In this document: piece after piece, positions 1-8,441 of the stretch | Position numbering within the stretch: the stretch's first letter is position 1 | Layout: each line of letters starts with the position of its first letter | NCBI RefSeq assembly: GCF_900115695.1 | Contig: NZ_FOXK01000002.1 | Coordinates: forward strand, 558,001 to 622,000 | DNA from: Ectopseudomonas toyotomiensis | Lineage (GTDB): Bacteria; Pseudomonadota; Gammaproteobacteria; Pseudomonadales; Pseudomonadaceae | DNA length: 64,000 nucleotides | Direction: 5' to 3' | Notes under the pieces: model-generated | Seen by the model: the letters and a program-made list of their open reading frames with translations, nothing else | Database searches by the model: none | What the model was told of the DNA's origin: nothing | Made by a program: the position numbers and the translations under genes

Positions 1-707
1 AGCTTGCGCACGCCCTGCATATAGCCTGTCGGCGGTACGAGGATGCCGGCAGTACCAGGAATGCTCTCCAGCAGGATGGCGGCGATGGCGCCCGGCCCCT
101 CGCATTCGATGACCCGGCGCAGGTGCTGCAGGGCACGCGCGCATTCTTCTTCTTCGTTCGCCGCATTGAACTCGGTGCGGTACAGGTAGGGGTTGAAGAA
201 GTGCACATGTCCACGGGCGTATTCGTTGGGCACGCGGCGCGGATCACCGGTGGCGACTATGGCCGCGCCGGTGCTGCCGTGGTAGGAACGGTAGGCGGAG
301 AGGATCTTGTCGCGACCGGTATACAGGCGCGCCATGCGCATGGCGTTCTCGTTGGCATCGGCGCCGGCGTTGGTGAAGAACACCTTGGAGAAACCGGCTG
401 GTGCGCGGGCGAGAATTCGCTTGGCCGCTTCACCGCGCATCAGGTTGGCGGTGGCCGGAGCGATGGTCACCAGGCTGCCAGCCTGTTCCTGGATGGCGGC
501 GATGACCTTCGGGTGCTGGTGGCCGATGTTGGTGTTGACCAGTTGGCTGCTGAAATCGAGGTAGCGTTTGCCGTCGTAATCCCACAGCGTGCAGCCCTCG
601 CCACCGGCGATCACCAGCGGGTTGAGGGCGCCCTGGGTCGACCAGGAATGGAAGACGTGCTGGCGATCCAGATCGTGGACGTACTGGTTGCTGATCGGTG
701 TGCTCAT
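1..707 (-). CDS. Class III (PLP) aminotransferase, N-terminal part; runs off the window
   Basis: The reading frame opens at the ATG whose complement is at 705-707 and stays open to the window edge, giving about 235 N-terminal residues. The start MSTPISNQYVHDLDRQHVFH, the segment DGKRYLDFSSQLVNTNIGHQ and the glycine/asparagine-rich stretch FFTNAGADANENAMRMARLY are typical of class III PLP-dependent aminotransferases (omega-amino acid, taurine or beta-alanine:pyruvate types). The catalytic lysine lies in the missing C-terminal half, so the substrate cannot be decided. The gene is divergent from the class II aldolase at 890, with about 180 bp between the starts. That arrangement suggests a small catabolic pair, but the pathway is not clear from the sequence. 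Confidence 0.85.
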   Translation of the reverse strand, partial: MSTPISNQYVHDLDRQHVFHSWSTQGALNPLVIAGGEGCTLWDYDGKRYLDFSSQLVNTNIGHQHPKVIAAIQEQAGSLVTIAPATANLMRGEAAKRILARAPAGFSKVFFTNAGADANENAMRMARLYTGRDKILSAYRSYHGSTGAAIVATGDPRRVPNEYARGHVHFFNPYLYRTEFNAANEEEECARALQHLRRVIECEGPGAIAAILLESIPGTAGILVPPTGYMQGVRK

Positions 708-889
708 GATGACCTCGGGCTGGCCGTTGCGGATGCCTGCACCTTAGGAACAAAGCGGTCGTTGGCCGTAGGGCCAGATGCCGGAAGTGGCCGGGTCAGC
801 GCGTCTGGCTCACCGATGCCTGACAACTGTCCCTAGGCGCTGTGTGTGCACAGGCTAGGCTGGAGGCATCCGTTTTCAGGAGTGAAGCC

Positions 890-1675
890 ATGGCCCACGC
901 ATTCGAGATCAACACCGCCCCCGTGGCGTCCAGCGAAGGCTTGAACAGCCCCGCGATCGCCCAGGCGCGTATCGACCTGGCCGCCTGCTTTCGCATGGCG
1001 GCGCGGCTCGGCATGGGCGAGGGCATCTGCAATCATTTTTCCGTGGTGGTGCCGGGGCGGCCGGAGCTGTTTCTGGTCAACCCCTATGGGCTGTCCTTCG
1101 CCGAGGTCACTGCTTCGTCGCTGCTGATCTGCGATTTCGACGGGCGCGTGGTGCTGGGCAATGGCCGCCCTGAGGCCACGGCGTTCTTTATCCATGCCCA
1201 GTTGCACCGCCTCAACCCGCGCGCCACGGCAGCCTTCCACACCCATATGCCCAACGCCACGGCGCTGTGCATGCTGGAGGGCGAGCCCTTCGTCTGGGCC
1301 GGGCAGACCGCGCTGAAATTTTACGAGCGACTGGCGGTGGACGAGGATTACCAGGGCCTGGCGCTCGACTACGCCGAAGGCGAGCGTATCGCCCGCGCGG
1401 CAGGCGATGCCGATGTGCTGATGCTGAAGAATCACGGCCCGTTGGTACTGGGGCCGAGCATTGCCGAAGCCTGGGACGATCTCTACTACCTGGAGCGCGC
1501 TGCCGAGGTGCAGCTCAAGGCCATGGCCAGCGGTCGGCCGTTGAAGGCTGTGGCACCGGCGATTGCCAGTGCGGCGTGCCGGCAGATGCTGCAGGGCAAC
1601 GCCGAAAGCGCGCATCTGCATCTTGAGAGCGTGAAACGCCAGTTGCTGCGCGAGGAATCGGATTTCGCCGAGTAG
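890..1675 (+). CDS. Class II aldolase/adducin family protein
   Basis: The start ATG at 890 is preceded by CAGGAG at 877-882. An in-frame upstream start at 842 has no ribosome binding site. The 261-residue product has the class II aldolase/adducin fold: GMGEGICNHFSVV near the N-terminus, the metal-site pair AAFHTHMPNA in the middle, and MLKNHGPLVLG further on. These histidines normally bind Zn2+ or another divalent metal in fuculose-phosphate aldolase relatives. Proteins of this length without sugar-phosphate features are often of unknown substrate, so no specific reaction is assigned. It is transcribed away from the aminotransferase and converges with urtE; a hairpin repeat at 1689-1750 lies between the two 3' ends. 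Confidence 0.85.
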   Translation: MAHAFEINTAPVASSEGLNSPAIAQARIDLAACFRMAARLGMGEGICNHFSVVVPGRPELFLVNPYGLSFAEVTASSLLICDFDGRVVLGNGRPEATAFFIHAQLHRLNPRATAAFHTHMPNATALCMLEGEPFVWAGQTALKFYERLAVDEDYQGLALDYAEGERIARAAGDADVLMLKNHGPLVLGPSIAEAWDDLYYLERAAEVQLKAMASGRPLKAVAPAIASAACRQMLQGNAESAHLHLESVKRQLLREESDFAE

Positions 1676-1688
1676 AGCAGCGAACCTC

Positions 1689-1750
1689 TGTGGGGGGCGC
1701 TTAGCGGCGACTGAGGCGATCACCGGGTCGCGGCTAAAGCCCCTCCCACA
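1689..1750. repeat. REP-like inverted pair (TGTGGGAGGGGCTTTAGCCGCGA family)
   Basis: The left arm at 1689-1710 reads like TGTGGGGGGCGCTTAGCGGCGA. The right arm at 1728-1750 is the reverse complement form, TCGCGGCTAAAGCCCCTCCC followed by ACA. The same family occurs at 55957-56026 and 61118-61140. It sits between the converging aldolase and urtE genes, where the hairpin may also help end transcription from both sides. Confidence 0.8.
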
Positions 1751-1762
1751 GGCGGGCGCAGG

Positions 1763-2461
1763 TCAGATCGCCACCAGCCCGCGCACGCCTTCGGCTTCCA
1801 TGTTCTCGCCACGGCCCTGCTGGACGATCTCGCCACGGCTCATCACCAGGTACTGGTCGGCCAGCTCGGCAGCGAAGTCGTAGAACTGCTCCACCAGCAG
1901 GATGGCCATGTCGCCGCGAGCGGCGAGCTTCTTGATCACCACGCCGATCTCCTTGATCACCGAGGGCTGGATACCTTCGGTGGGCTCGTCGAGGATCAGC
2001 AGGCGCGGCTGGCTGGCCAGCGCGCGACCGATGGCCAGCTGTTGCTGCTGTCCACCGGAGAGGTCGCCGCCACGGCGATGCTTCATCTCGCGCAGCACCG
2101 GGAACAACTCGTAGATGAATTCCGGCACGGCCTTGGCCTGGCTGCCGGGAAAACGCGACAGGCCCATCAACAGGTTCTCTTCCACCGTCAGGCGGCCGAA
2201 GATCTCGCGGCCCTGGGGCACGTAGGCGATACCGGCGTGTACGCGCTGGTGCGGTTTGAAGCCGGTGATTGGCTTGCCTTCCCATTGCACGCTGCCGTCC
2301 TTGGCCGGGATCAGGCCCATCAGGCATTTGAGCAGGGTGGTCTTGCCCACGCCGTTGCGGCCGAGCAGGCAGGTGACCTCGCCGACCTTCGCGTCGAACG
2401 ACAGGCCACGGAGGATGTGGCTGCCGCCGTAGTACTGGTGGAGTTGTTGGACTTGCAGCAT
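1763..2461 (-). CDS. urtE: Urea ABC transporter, ATP-binding subunit UrtE
   Basis: This 232-residue ATPase belongs to the LivF-like branch of branched-chain amino acid/urea ABC transporters. The Walker A motif GRNGVGKTT is at residues 34-42, followed by the Q-loop region, the signature LSGGQQQQLAIGRAL and the Walker B LLILDEPTEGIQ. The start MLQVQQL is chosen because AAGGACA precedes it at a normal distance; an ORF extension of 12 codons has no such site. It is the last gene of urtABCDE and is separated from urtD by about 100 bp that hold two palindromes. With UrtD it should energise uptake of urea through UrtB/UrtC. Confidence 0.93.
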   Translation of the reverse strand: MLQVQQLHQYYGGSHILRGLSFDAKVGEVTCLLGRNGVGKTTLLKCLMGLIPAKDGSVQWEGKPITGFKPHQRVHAGIAYVPQGREIFGRLTVEENLLMGLSRFPGSQAKAVPEFIYELFPVLREMKHRRGGDLSGGQQQQLAIGRALASQPRLLILDEPTEGIQPSVIKEIGVVIKKLAARGDMAILLVEQFYDFAAELADQYLVMSRGEIVQQGRGENMEAEGVRGLVAI

Positions 2462-2481
2462 ATCGATGTCCTTAAGCATGC

Positions 2482-2502
2482 GGTGCGCGCGGCGCACCCT
2501 AC
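2482..2502. repeat. REP-like hairpin (GGTGCGC...GCGCACCCTAC family)
   Basis: GGTGCGC at 2482-2488 pairs with GCGCACC at 2492-2498 and is followed by CTAC. Related copies occur at 14071-14091, 34973-35038 and 37786-37828, with a diverged one at 58079-58132. It lies in the urtD-urtE gap. Confidence 0.8.
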
Positions 2503-2518
2503 GGAGCGCCAGCCTTCT

Positions 2519-2544
2519 CCCCTCTCCCGCTTGCGGGAGAGGGG
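2519..2544. repeat. Perfect 26-bp palindrome (CCCCTCTCCCG family)
   Basis: A CCCCTCTCCCGC arm is followed directly by its exact inverse, forming a strong hairpin between urtD and urtE. A nearly identical palindrome occurs at 6145-6170 in the urtA-urtB gap, and a relative occurs at 34896-34917. An additional GGGGGAGAGGGG arm follows immediately. Confidence 0.85.
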
Positions 2545-2562
2545 CCGGGGGAGAGGGGCTTT

Positions 2563-3401
<839 letters not shown>

Positions 3402-3405
<4 letters not shown>

Positions 3406-4493
3406 TGATCCTTCTCCTTCTTCAGCAGGCCGACGACGCCTCGTGGCAGGAACAGGGTGACGACGATAAACAGCGCGCCCAGGGCGAACAGCCAGTATTC
3501 CGGGAAGGCCACGGTGAACCAGCTTTTCATGCCGTTGACCAGGCCGGCTCCCAGCAACGGACCGATCAGCGTGCCGCGACCGCCCAGGGCGACCCATACG
3601 GCAGCCTCGATGGACTGCGTCGGCGCCATTTCGCTGGGGTTGATGATGCCCACCTGCGGCACGTACAGCGCGCCGGCCAGGCCGCACAGCACTGCGCTCA
3701 GCACCCAGATAAACAGCTTGTAGCCGCGCGGATCGTAGCCGCAGAACATCAGGCGGTTCTCGGCGTCACGCAGGGCGGTAAGCACGCGGCCGAACTTGCT
3801 GCGCGCCAGGCGAAAGCCCAGGTACAGGCTGCCCACCAGCAACACCACGGTGGCGAAGAACAGCGCAGCGCGGGTGCTCTGCGCGGTGATGTCGAAGCCG
3901 AGGATGCGGGTGAAGCCGGTGAAGCCATTGTTGCCGCCGAAGCCGGTTTCGTTGCGGAAGAACAAGAGCATGCCGGCGAAGGTCAGCGCCTGAGTCATGA
4001 TCGAGAAGTACACGCCCTTGATCCGTGAGCGAAAGGCGAAGAAGCCGAACACCAGGGCCAGCAGGCCAGGCGCCAGCACCACCAGGCACATGGCCCAGAG
4101 GAAGCTGGAGGTGCCGTACCAGTACCAGGGCAGCTCGTTCCAGGCCAGGAAGCTCATGAAGGCCGGCAGGCCGTCGCCCGCCGACTGGCGCATCAGATAC
4201 ATGCCCATGGCGTAGCCGCCGAGGGCGAAGAACAGGCCGTGGCCCAGCGACAGCATCCCGGCGTAACCCCAGACCAGATCCAGCGCCAGGGCAACGATGG
4301 CGTAGCAGAGGATCTTGCCCACCAGGGTCAGCGAATAGGCCGAGACGTGCAGGACATGGTCGGCCGGCAGCAGGTGCAGCAGCGGCATGGCGAGCAGCAC
4401 GGCCAGCACCAGCAGGCCAATGGCGATGGACACCTGCGGGCCGAGCTTGGCGCTGGCGCGGGCCAGCAACGTTTGATTGAGTGGCATGGTCAT
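3402..4493 (-). CDS. urtC: Urea ABC transporter, permease UrtC
   Basis: This 363-residue polytopic membrane protein belongs to the LivM-like permease family (BPD_transp_2), with hydrophobic helices throughout. The segments LVWGYAGMLSLGHGLFFALG and GVYFSIMTQALTFAGML are characteristic of urea/amide permeases. The start overlaps the urtB stop as TGATG, so the two permeases are translationally coupled. A second ATG two codons downstream is an alternative start. UrtC is expected to form the heterodimeric inner-membrane channel with UrtB. Confidence 0.93.
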
Positions 4494-6061
4494 CAGTCGA
4501 TCACCCGTCCTTTGAGAGCGAAGAGGCCTTGCGGGCGTTTCTGGATGAACAGAATGATCAGCGCGAGGATGAGGATCTTGCCGAGCACCGCACCGATCTG
4601 CGGTTCGAGGAACTTGTTCACCACGCCCAGGCCGAAAGCCGCCAGCACGCTACCGGCCAATTGGCCGACGCCGCCGAGCACCACCACCAGGAAGGAGTCG
4701 ATGATGTAGCTCTGGCCTAGGTCCGGACCGACGTTGCCGATCTGGCTCAGGGCCACGCCGCCAAGACCCGCGATGCCTGAACCGAGGCCGAAGGCCAGCA
4801 TGTCGACTCGCCCCGTTGGAACCCCACAGCAGGCGGCCATGTTGCGGTTCTGCGTCACTGCACGCACGTTGAGGCCCAGGCGCGTCTTGTTCAGCAGCAG
4901 CCAGGTCAGCACCACGACGAACAGCGCGAAGCCGATGATGACGATGCGGTTGTAGGGCAGCACCAGGTTTGGCAACACCTGCACGCCGCCGGAGAGCCAG
5001 GCCGGGTTGGCCACTTCGACGTTCTGCGCGCCGAAGGTGACGCGTACCAGTTGAATCAGGATCAGGCTGATGCCCCAGGTGGCCAGCAGGGTTTCCAGCG
5101 GCCGGCCATAGAGGTGGCGGATCACCGTGCGCTCCAGGGCCATGCCGATGCAAGCCGTGACCAGAAAGGCGATCGGCAACGCGGCCAGCGGGTAGAGCGT
5201 CAGGTATTCGGGGGCCAGGCGCTGGAAGCTCAGCTGCACCACATAGGTGGTGTAGGCACCGAGCATCAGCATCTCGCCGTGGGCCATGTTGATCACCCCG
5301 AGCAGGCCGAAGGTGATGGCCAGACCGAGGGCGGCGAGCAGCAGGATCGAACCCAGCGACAGGCCGCTGAAGGCCTGGCCGAGCAGTTCGCCGATCAGCA
5401 GTTTGTTCTTCACCTGGGCCAGGCTCTGCTCGGCGGCAGTGCGCACGGCGGCATCGTTTTCCTCACCATCGAGCAGGCTTTGCAGGCGCGTGCGGGCCTG
5501 CGGGTCGCCGGTTTCGCCCAGGCGCTCCACAGCGGCCAGGCGCACGGCCGGGTCGCTGGCCTCCAGCTGCAGGTTGGCCAAGGCCAGGGTGATGGCGTCA
5601 CGTACGTTCTCGTCGGCTTCCATGCTCAGGCGGTTTTCCAGCAAGGGCAGCAGCGCCGGCGGCGTGTTGCGTTGCAGTTGCTGGGCCGCAGCGAGGCGCA
5701 CGGCTGCATCGTCGTCGAGCAACTGATGGCTGGCCACGGCGAAGGCGATCAGGCCGCGCAGGCGATTGTTCAGGCGCAGTTTGCGTGGCGTGCCGTTGGC
5801 TTCGGCTGCGCCATCGGCGGCTTGCCAGGTGCCATCCTGTTCGATGAATGCGCGTTTGTCGGCATCGCTGCCGATGCGGCCCTGCTGCAGGGCTTGCAGC
5901 AGCGGTATACGCTCTGGGCTGGGCGCGGCGGCCCAGTCCTGCAGCAGTTTGGCCTGCTTGCTGGCGTTGGCGGCGACGAAATCGTCGGCCTCGCCAGCCT
6001 GCGCCGCCAGTGGCAGCAACAGCAGCAGGCTCAGGAAAATTCGGGTAAGGGCAGTGGGCAT
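4493..6061 (-). CDS. urtB: Urea ABC transporter, permease UrtB with N-terminal HEAT-like extension
   Basis: The 522-residue product starts at MPTALTRIF, preceded by AAGGA. The first 22 residues are a signal peptide ending LPLAAQA. Residues about 24-225 form an extension with HEAT-like helical units such as DAAVRLAAAQQLQ, DENVRDAITLALANLQ and DPAVRLAAVERLGETG. Residues about 235-515 are the LivH-like permease domain with ALGLAITFGLLGVINMAHGE and a C-terminal QKRPQGLFALKGRV. Plain LivH-type permeases are near 290-300 residues, so about 230 residues are extra. With the signal peptide, the extension would lie in the periplasm and may help dock the UrtA-urea complex (inference). A longer upstream ORF runs through repeats and is rejected. 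Confidence 0.92.
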   Translation of the reverse strand: MPTALTRIFLSLLLLLPLAAQAGEADDFVAANASKQAKLLQDWAAAPSPERIPLLQALQQGRIGSDADKRAFIEQDGTWQAADGAAEANGTPRKLRLNNRLRGLIAFAVASHQLLDDDAAVRLAAAQQLQRNTPPALLPLLENRLSMEADENVRDAITLALANLQLEASDPAVRLAAVERLGETGDPQARTRLQSLLDGEENDAAVRTAAEQSLAQVKNKLLIGELLGQAFSGLSLGSILLLAALGLAITFGLLGVINMAHGEMLMLGAYTTYVVQLSFQRLAPEYLTLYPLAALPIAFLVTACIGMALERTVIRHLYGRPLETLLATWGISLILIQLVRVTFGAQNVEVANPAWLSGGVQVLPNLVLPYNRIVIIGFALFVVVLTWLLLNKTRLGLNVRAVTQNRNMAACCGVPTGRVDMLAFGLGSGIAGLGGVALSQIGNVGPDLGQSYIIDSFLVVVLGGVGQLAGSVLAAFGLGVVNKFLEPQIGAVLGKILILALIILFIQKRPQGLFALKGRVID

Positions 6062-6077
6062 AAGGATGTCCTTGGCG

Positions 6078-6125
6078 TAGCCCGGATGAAGTCCGGGGCG
6101 AGCTTCCCGGATTGCATCCGGGCTA
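6078..6125. repeat. REP-like inverted pair (GTAGCCCGGATGAAATCCGGG family)
   Basis: GTAGCCCGGATGAAGTCCGG at 6078-6097 is followed by the opposite-facing TCCCGGATTGCATCCGGGCT at 6105-6124. Other copies occur at 14112-14134, 37701-37766 and 45773-45822. It lies between urtA and urtB. Confidence 0.85.
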
Positions 6126-6144
6126 AGGCGGCCCTCTCCCCCGG

Positions 6145-6170
6145 CCCCTCTCCCGCAAGCGGGAGAGGGG
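6145..6170. repeat. Perfect 26-bp palindrome (CCCCTCTCCCG family)
   Basis: The CCCCTCTCCCGC arm pairs exactly with its inverse across an AA/GC centre. It differs from the 2519-2544 copy only at the central bases. It is in the urtA-urtB gap and may attenuate transcription past urtA or protect the urtA message 3' end. Confidence 0.85.
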
Positions 6171-6234
6171 AGACAAGCGGCACTGCAAGCCATTGACGAG
6201 CTGTGGTTGCCGCTTGCAGGAGAGGGCTTTTGCC

Positions 6235-7500
6235 TCAGTTCGACTTCACCGGGGTATCGGCTTTCTTGTCGTTGCCTTCGATGAAGGGGCTCCACGGCTG
6301 GGCGCGAACCGGGCCGTCGGTTTCCCAGACCACGGAGAACTGACCGTCTTCCTGGATTTCGCCGATCATCACCGGCTTGTGCAGGTGGTGGTTCTTCTCG
6401 TCCATCTTCAGGGTGAAGCCGCTCGGCGCGGCGAACTCCTGGCCGGCCATGGCTTCACGCACCTTGTCGACATCGGTAGTGCCGGCCTTCTCGACGGCCT
6501 GCGCCCACATGTGGATGCCCACGTAGGTGGCTTCCATCGGGTCGTTGGTCACCACGGTGTCGGCGTTCGGCAGCTTCTTGGCCTTGGCGTAGGCTTTCCA
6601 GTCGGCGACGAACTTCTCGTTGACCGGGTTCTCCACGGACTGGAAGTAGTTCCAGGCCGCCAGGTGACCGACCAGCGGTTTGGTATCGATGCCGCGCAGT
6701 TCTTCTTCACCCACGGAGAAGGCCACCACCGGCACTTCGGTGGCTTCCAGACCCTGGTTGGCCAGTTCCTTGTAGAACGGCACGTTGGAGTCGCCGTTCA
6801 CCGTGGAAACCACGGCAGTCTTGCCGCCAGCGGAGAACTTCTTGATGTTGGCGACGATGGTTTGATAGTCGCTATGACCGAAGGGGGTGTAGACCTCTTC
6901 GATGTCCTTGTCGGCGATGCCCTTGCTGTTGAGGAAGGCGCGCAGGATCTTGTTGGTGGTGCGCGGGTAGACGTAGTCGGTGCCGAGCAGGAAGAAGCGC
7001 TTGGCGGCGCCGCCGTCTTCGCTGAGCAGGTATTCCACTGCCGGGATGGCCTGCTGGTTTGGCGCCGCACCGGTGTAGAATACGTTCGGCGACATCTCTT
7101 CGCCTTCGTACTGCACCGGGTAGAACAGCAGGCCATTGAGTTCTTCATAGACCGGCAGCACGGATTTACGCGATACCGAGGTCCAGCAGCCGAAGGTCAC
7201 CGCGACCTTGTCCTGGGTCAGCAACTGGCGGCCACGTTCGGCGAACAGCGGCCAGTTGGAAGCCGGGTCGACCACCACCGCTTCGAGCTGCTTGCCGAGC
7301 ACACCGCCCTTGGCGTTGATCTCGTCGATGGTCATCAGCGCCATGTCTTTCAGCGAGGTTTCGGAAATGGCCATGGTGCCGGACAGCGAGTGCAGGACGC
7401 CGACCTTGATGGTCTCGGCGGCCTGGATGGACCAGCTCAGGCCCATGGCGGCGATGGAAGCGGAAAGGGTAAAGGCCTTGATCAGGCTGCGACGTTGCAT
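6235..7500 (-). CDS. urtA: Urea ABC transporter, substrate-binding protein UrtA
   Basis: A 421-residue periplasmic binding protein (Peripla_BP_5/6 type). The N-terminus MQRRSLIKAF followed by a hydrophobic stretch and AAETIKVG looks like a twin-arginine signal, a known feature of UrtA relatives. The segments KVGVLHSLSGTMAISE, CWTSVSRKSVLPVYEE and VSTVNGDSNVPFYKEL are typical of the urea/short-amide binding family. The start MQRRSL is preceded by GGAG; an ATG six codons upstream is a weaker alternative. It is separated from urtB by about 170 bp of palindromes, which would let the binding protein be made in excess over the membrane parts. Confidence 0.93.
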   Translation of the reverse strand: MQRRSLIKAFTLSASIAAMGLSWSIQAAETIKVGVLHSLSGTMAISETSLKDMALMTIDEINAKGGVLGKQLEAVVVDPASNWPLFAERGRQLLTQDKVAVTFGCWTSVSRKSVLPVYEELNGLLFYPVQYEGEEMSPNVFYTGAAPNQQAIPAVEYLLSEDGGAAKRFFLLGTDYVYPRTTNKILRAFLNSKGIADKDIEEVYTPFGHSDYQTIVANIKKFSAGGKTAVVSTVNGDSNVPFYKELANQGLEATEVPVVAFSVGEEELRGIDTKPLVGHLAAWNYFQSVENPVNEKFVADWKAYAKAKKLPNADTVVTNDPMEATYVGIHMWAQAVEKAGTTDVDKVREAMAGQEFAAPSGFTLKMDEKNHHLHKPVMIGEIQEDGQFSVVWETDGPVRAQPWSPFIEGNDKKADTPVKSN

Positions 7501-7514
7501 GGTGCGATCTCCAT

Positions 7515-7526
7515 TCACATATGTGA
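7515..7526. promoter_or_regulatory. 12-bp perfect palindrome upstream of urtA
   Basis: TCACATATGTGA lies 15 bp before the urtA start codon. A perfect palindrome this close to a start is a candidate operator, possibly for the GntR/FCD regulator encoded just upstream. It does not match the usual TTGTATACAA-like FCD operator, so the assignment is open. Confidence 0.35.
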
Positions 7527-7547
7527 GTAAGTGGACAGCTCGTTATC

Positions 7548-7685
7548 GGGCCTTACATGCCTTGCTGCGCTAGCCCAGGCTGCGTTGAAAAGGGGTTCGA
7601 AATGCTCATGTACAGCTCGTACACTCCGCTTTCTCTCCCCTTTTCGCCTTGCCTGGCCGTCGCTCGCGACAGGCGTGTAAGGCCC
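7548..7685. repeat. Long imperfect palindrome, copy 1 of a two-copy intergenic element
   Basis: The outer arms are GGGCCTTACATGCC at 7548-7561 and GGCGTGTAAGGCCC at 7672-7685, pairing with one mismatch. The inner arms are GAAAAGGGG at 7587-7595 and CCCCTTTTC at 7637-7645. The centre holds ATGCTCATGTAC at 7602-7613 and GTACACTCCGCTT at 7619-7631. A relative in the opposite orientation lies at about 24760-24880. It occupies most of the gap between the GntR gene and urtA, so it separates the amidolyase and transporter transcripts. Confidence 0.8.
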
Positions 7686-7717
7686 TTTGTGTGGCAGTGA
7701 TTCAAAGGTCATTTACG

Positions 7718-8440
7718 TCACCCTTGCGCCGGCAGTGCCCGTTGCCGGGCGCTGTGCAGCATGTGCAGGGTGATCTTGCGCACTTCCGCTTTGCTGACCT
7801 CTATGTGGGTCTTGAGCAATAGCTGTGCCTCTTCGCAGCGACGCGACAGGATCGCGCCGAGGATGCGGGCGTGTTCCTCGTAGGTGAGCGCCACGCGCGG
7901 CCCCTGGGTGAAGTCCAGGCGCCTGATAATTCGGATCTTTTCGCTGATTTCGGCATGCAGCCGGGCCATCTCGCGATTGCCGGCGGCTTCCACCAGTTGG
8001 CAGTGAAAACGCTCGTCCAGACGCGAGACTTCGCGGCCGTCTTGCAGACGCTGTTCGGGTTGCACCATCCAGGTGCGGCGCAACTGTTCCAGTGCATCCG
8101 GCAGCTCGTCATTGGGGCGTTCGCACAGACGCTTGACCGCCTCCAGTTCGAGGACGATGCGCACCTCGTAGAGCTCTTCGAAGTGGGCGAAATCGAACGG
8201 CTTGACCTGCCAGCCGCTGCGGAAATACACCTCCAGATAGCCCTCGCGCTCCAGGCGATACAGCGCCTGACGTACCGGCGTGCGGCTGGCGGCCATGCGC
8301 TCGGCGATCTCGCCTTCGGAAAAGCGGTCACCCGGCAGCAGGCGAAACTCGAAGATGTCGTCCTTGAGCTGCAGGTAGATACGCTCGGCGAGATTCTCCG
8401 GGCGCTCCTTGCCGCGCTTGGCCGGGCTGACCAGTTGCAT
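7718..8440 (-). CDS. GntR family regulator with FCD ligand domain
   Basis: This 240-residue regulator has an N-terminal winged helix (about residues 15-85) with FSEGEIAERMAASRTPVRQA as the recognition region. A C-terminal all-helical FCD domain (about residues 90-225) carries the metal-ligand pattern RLDERFHCQLVEAAGN and YEEHARILGAI. FCD regulators usually bind carboxylates. The gene starts one base after the urea carboxylase stop, so it is the last gene of the amidolyase operon and probably senses an intermediate or end product of urea or amide metabolism (inference). It is followed by a large palindrome and then urtA. Confidence 0.85.
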   Translation of the reverse strand: MQLVSPAKRGKERPENLAERIYLQLKDDIFEFRLLPGDRFSEGEIAERMAASRTPVRQALYRLEREGYLEVYFRSGWQVKPFDFAHFEELYEVRIVLELEAVKRLCERPNDELPDALEQLRRTWMVQPEQRLQDGREVSRLDERFHCQLVEAAGNREMARLHAEISEKIRIIRRLDFTQGPRVALTYEEHARILGAILSRRCEEAQLLLKTHIEVSKAEVRKITLHMLHSARQRALPAQG

Positions 8441-8441
8441 C

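Noticed and set aside
123..836. A 237-codon plus-strand frame at the window start
   Set aside because: It is antisense to the aminotransferase, whose minus-strand product carries clear class III motifs.
5051..6196. A 381-codon plus-strand frame opposite urtB
   Set aside because: Glutamine-rich shadow of the UrtB extension; no start signal and no domain.
7515..7712. A 65-codon minus-strand frame between the GntR gene and urtA
   Set aside because: It lies across the long palindrome and has no ribosome site or conserved features.
7500..7717. A sigma-54 promoter directly upstream of urtA
   Set aside because: I searched the minus strand of this gap for GG-N10-GC in a TGGCAC-like setting and found no convincing match.
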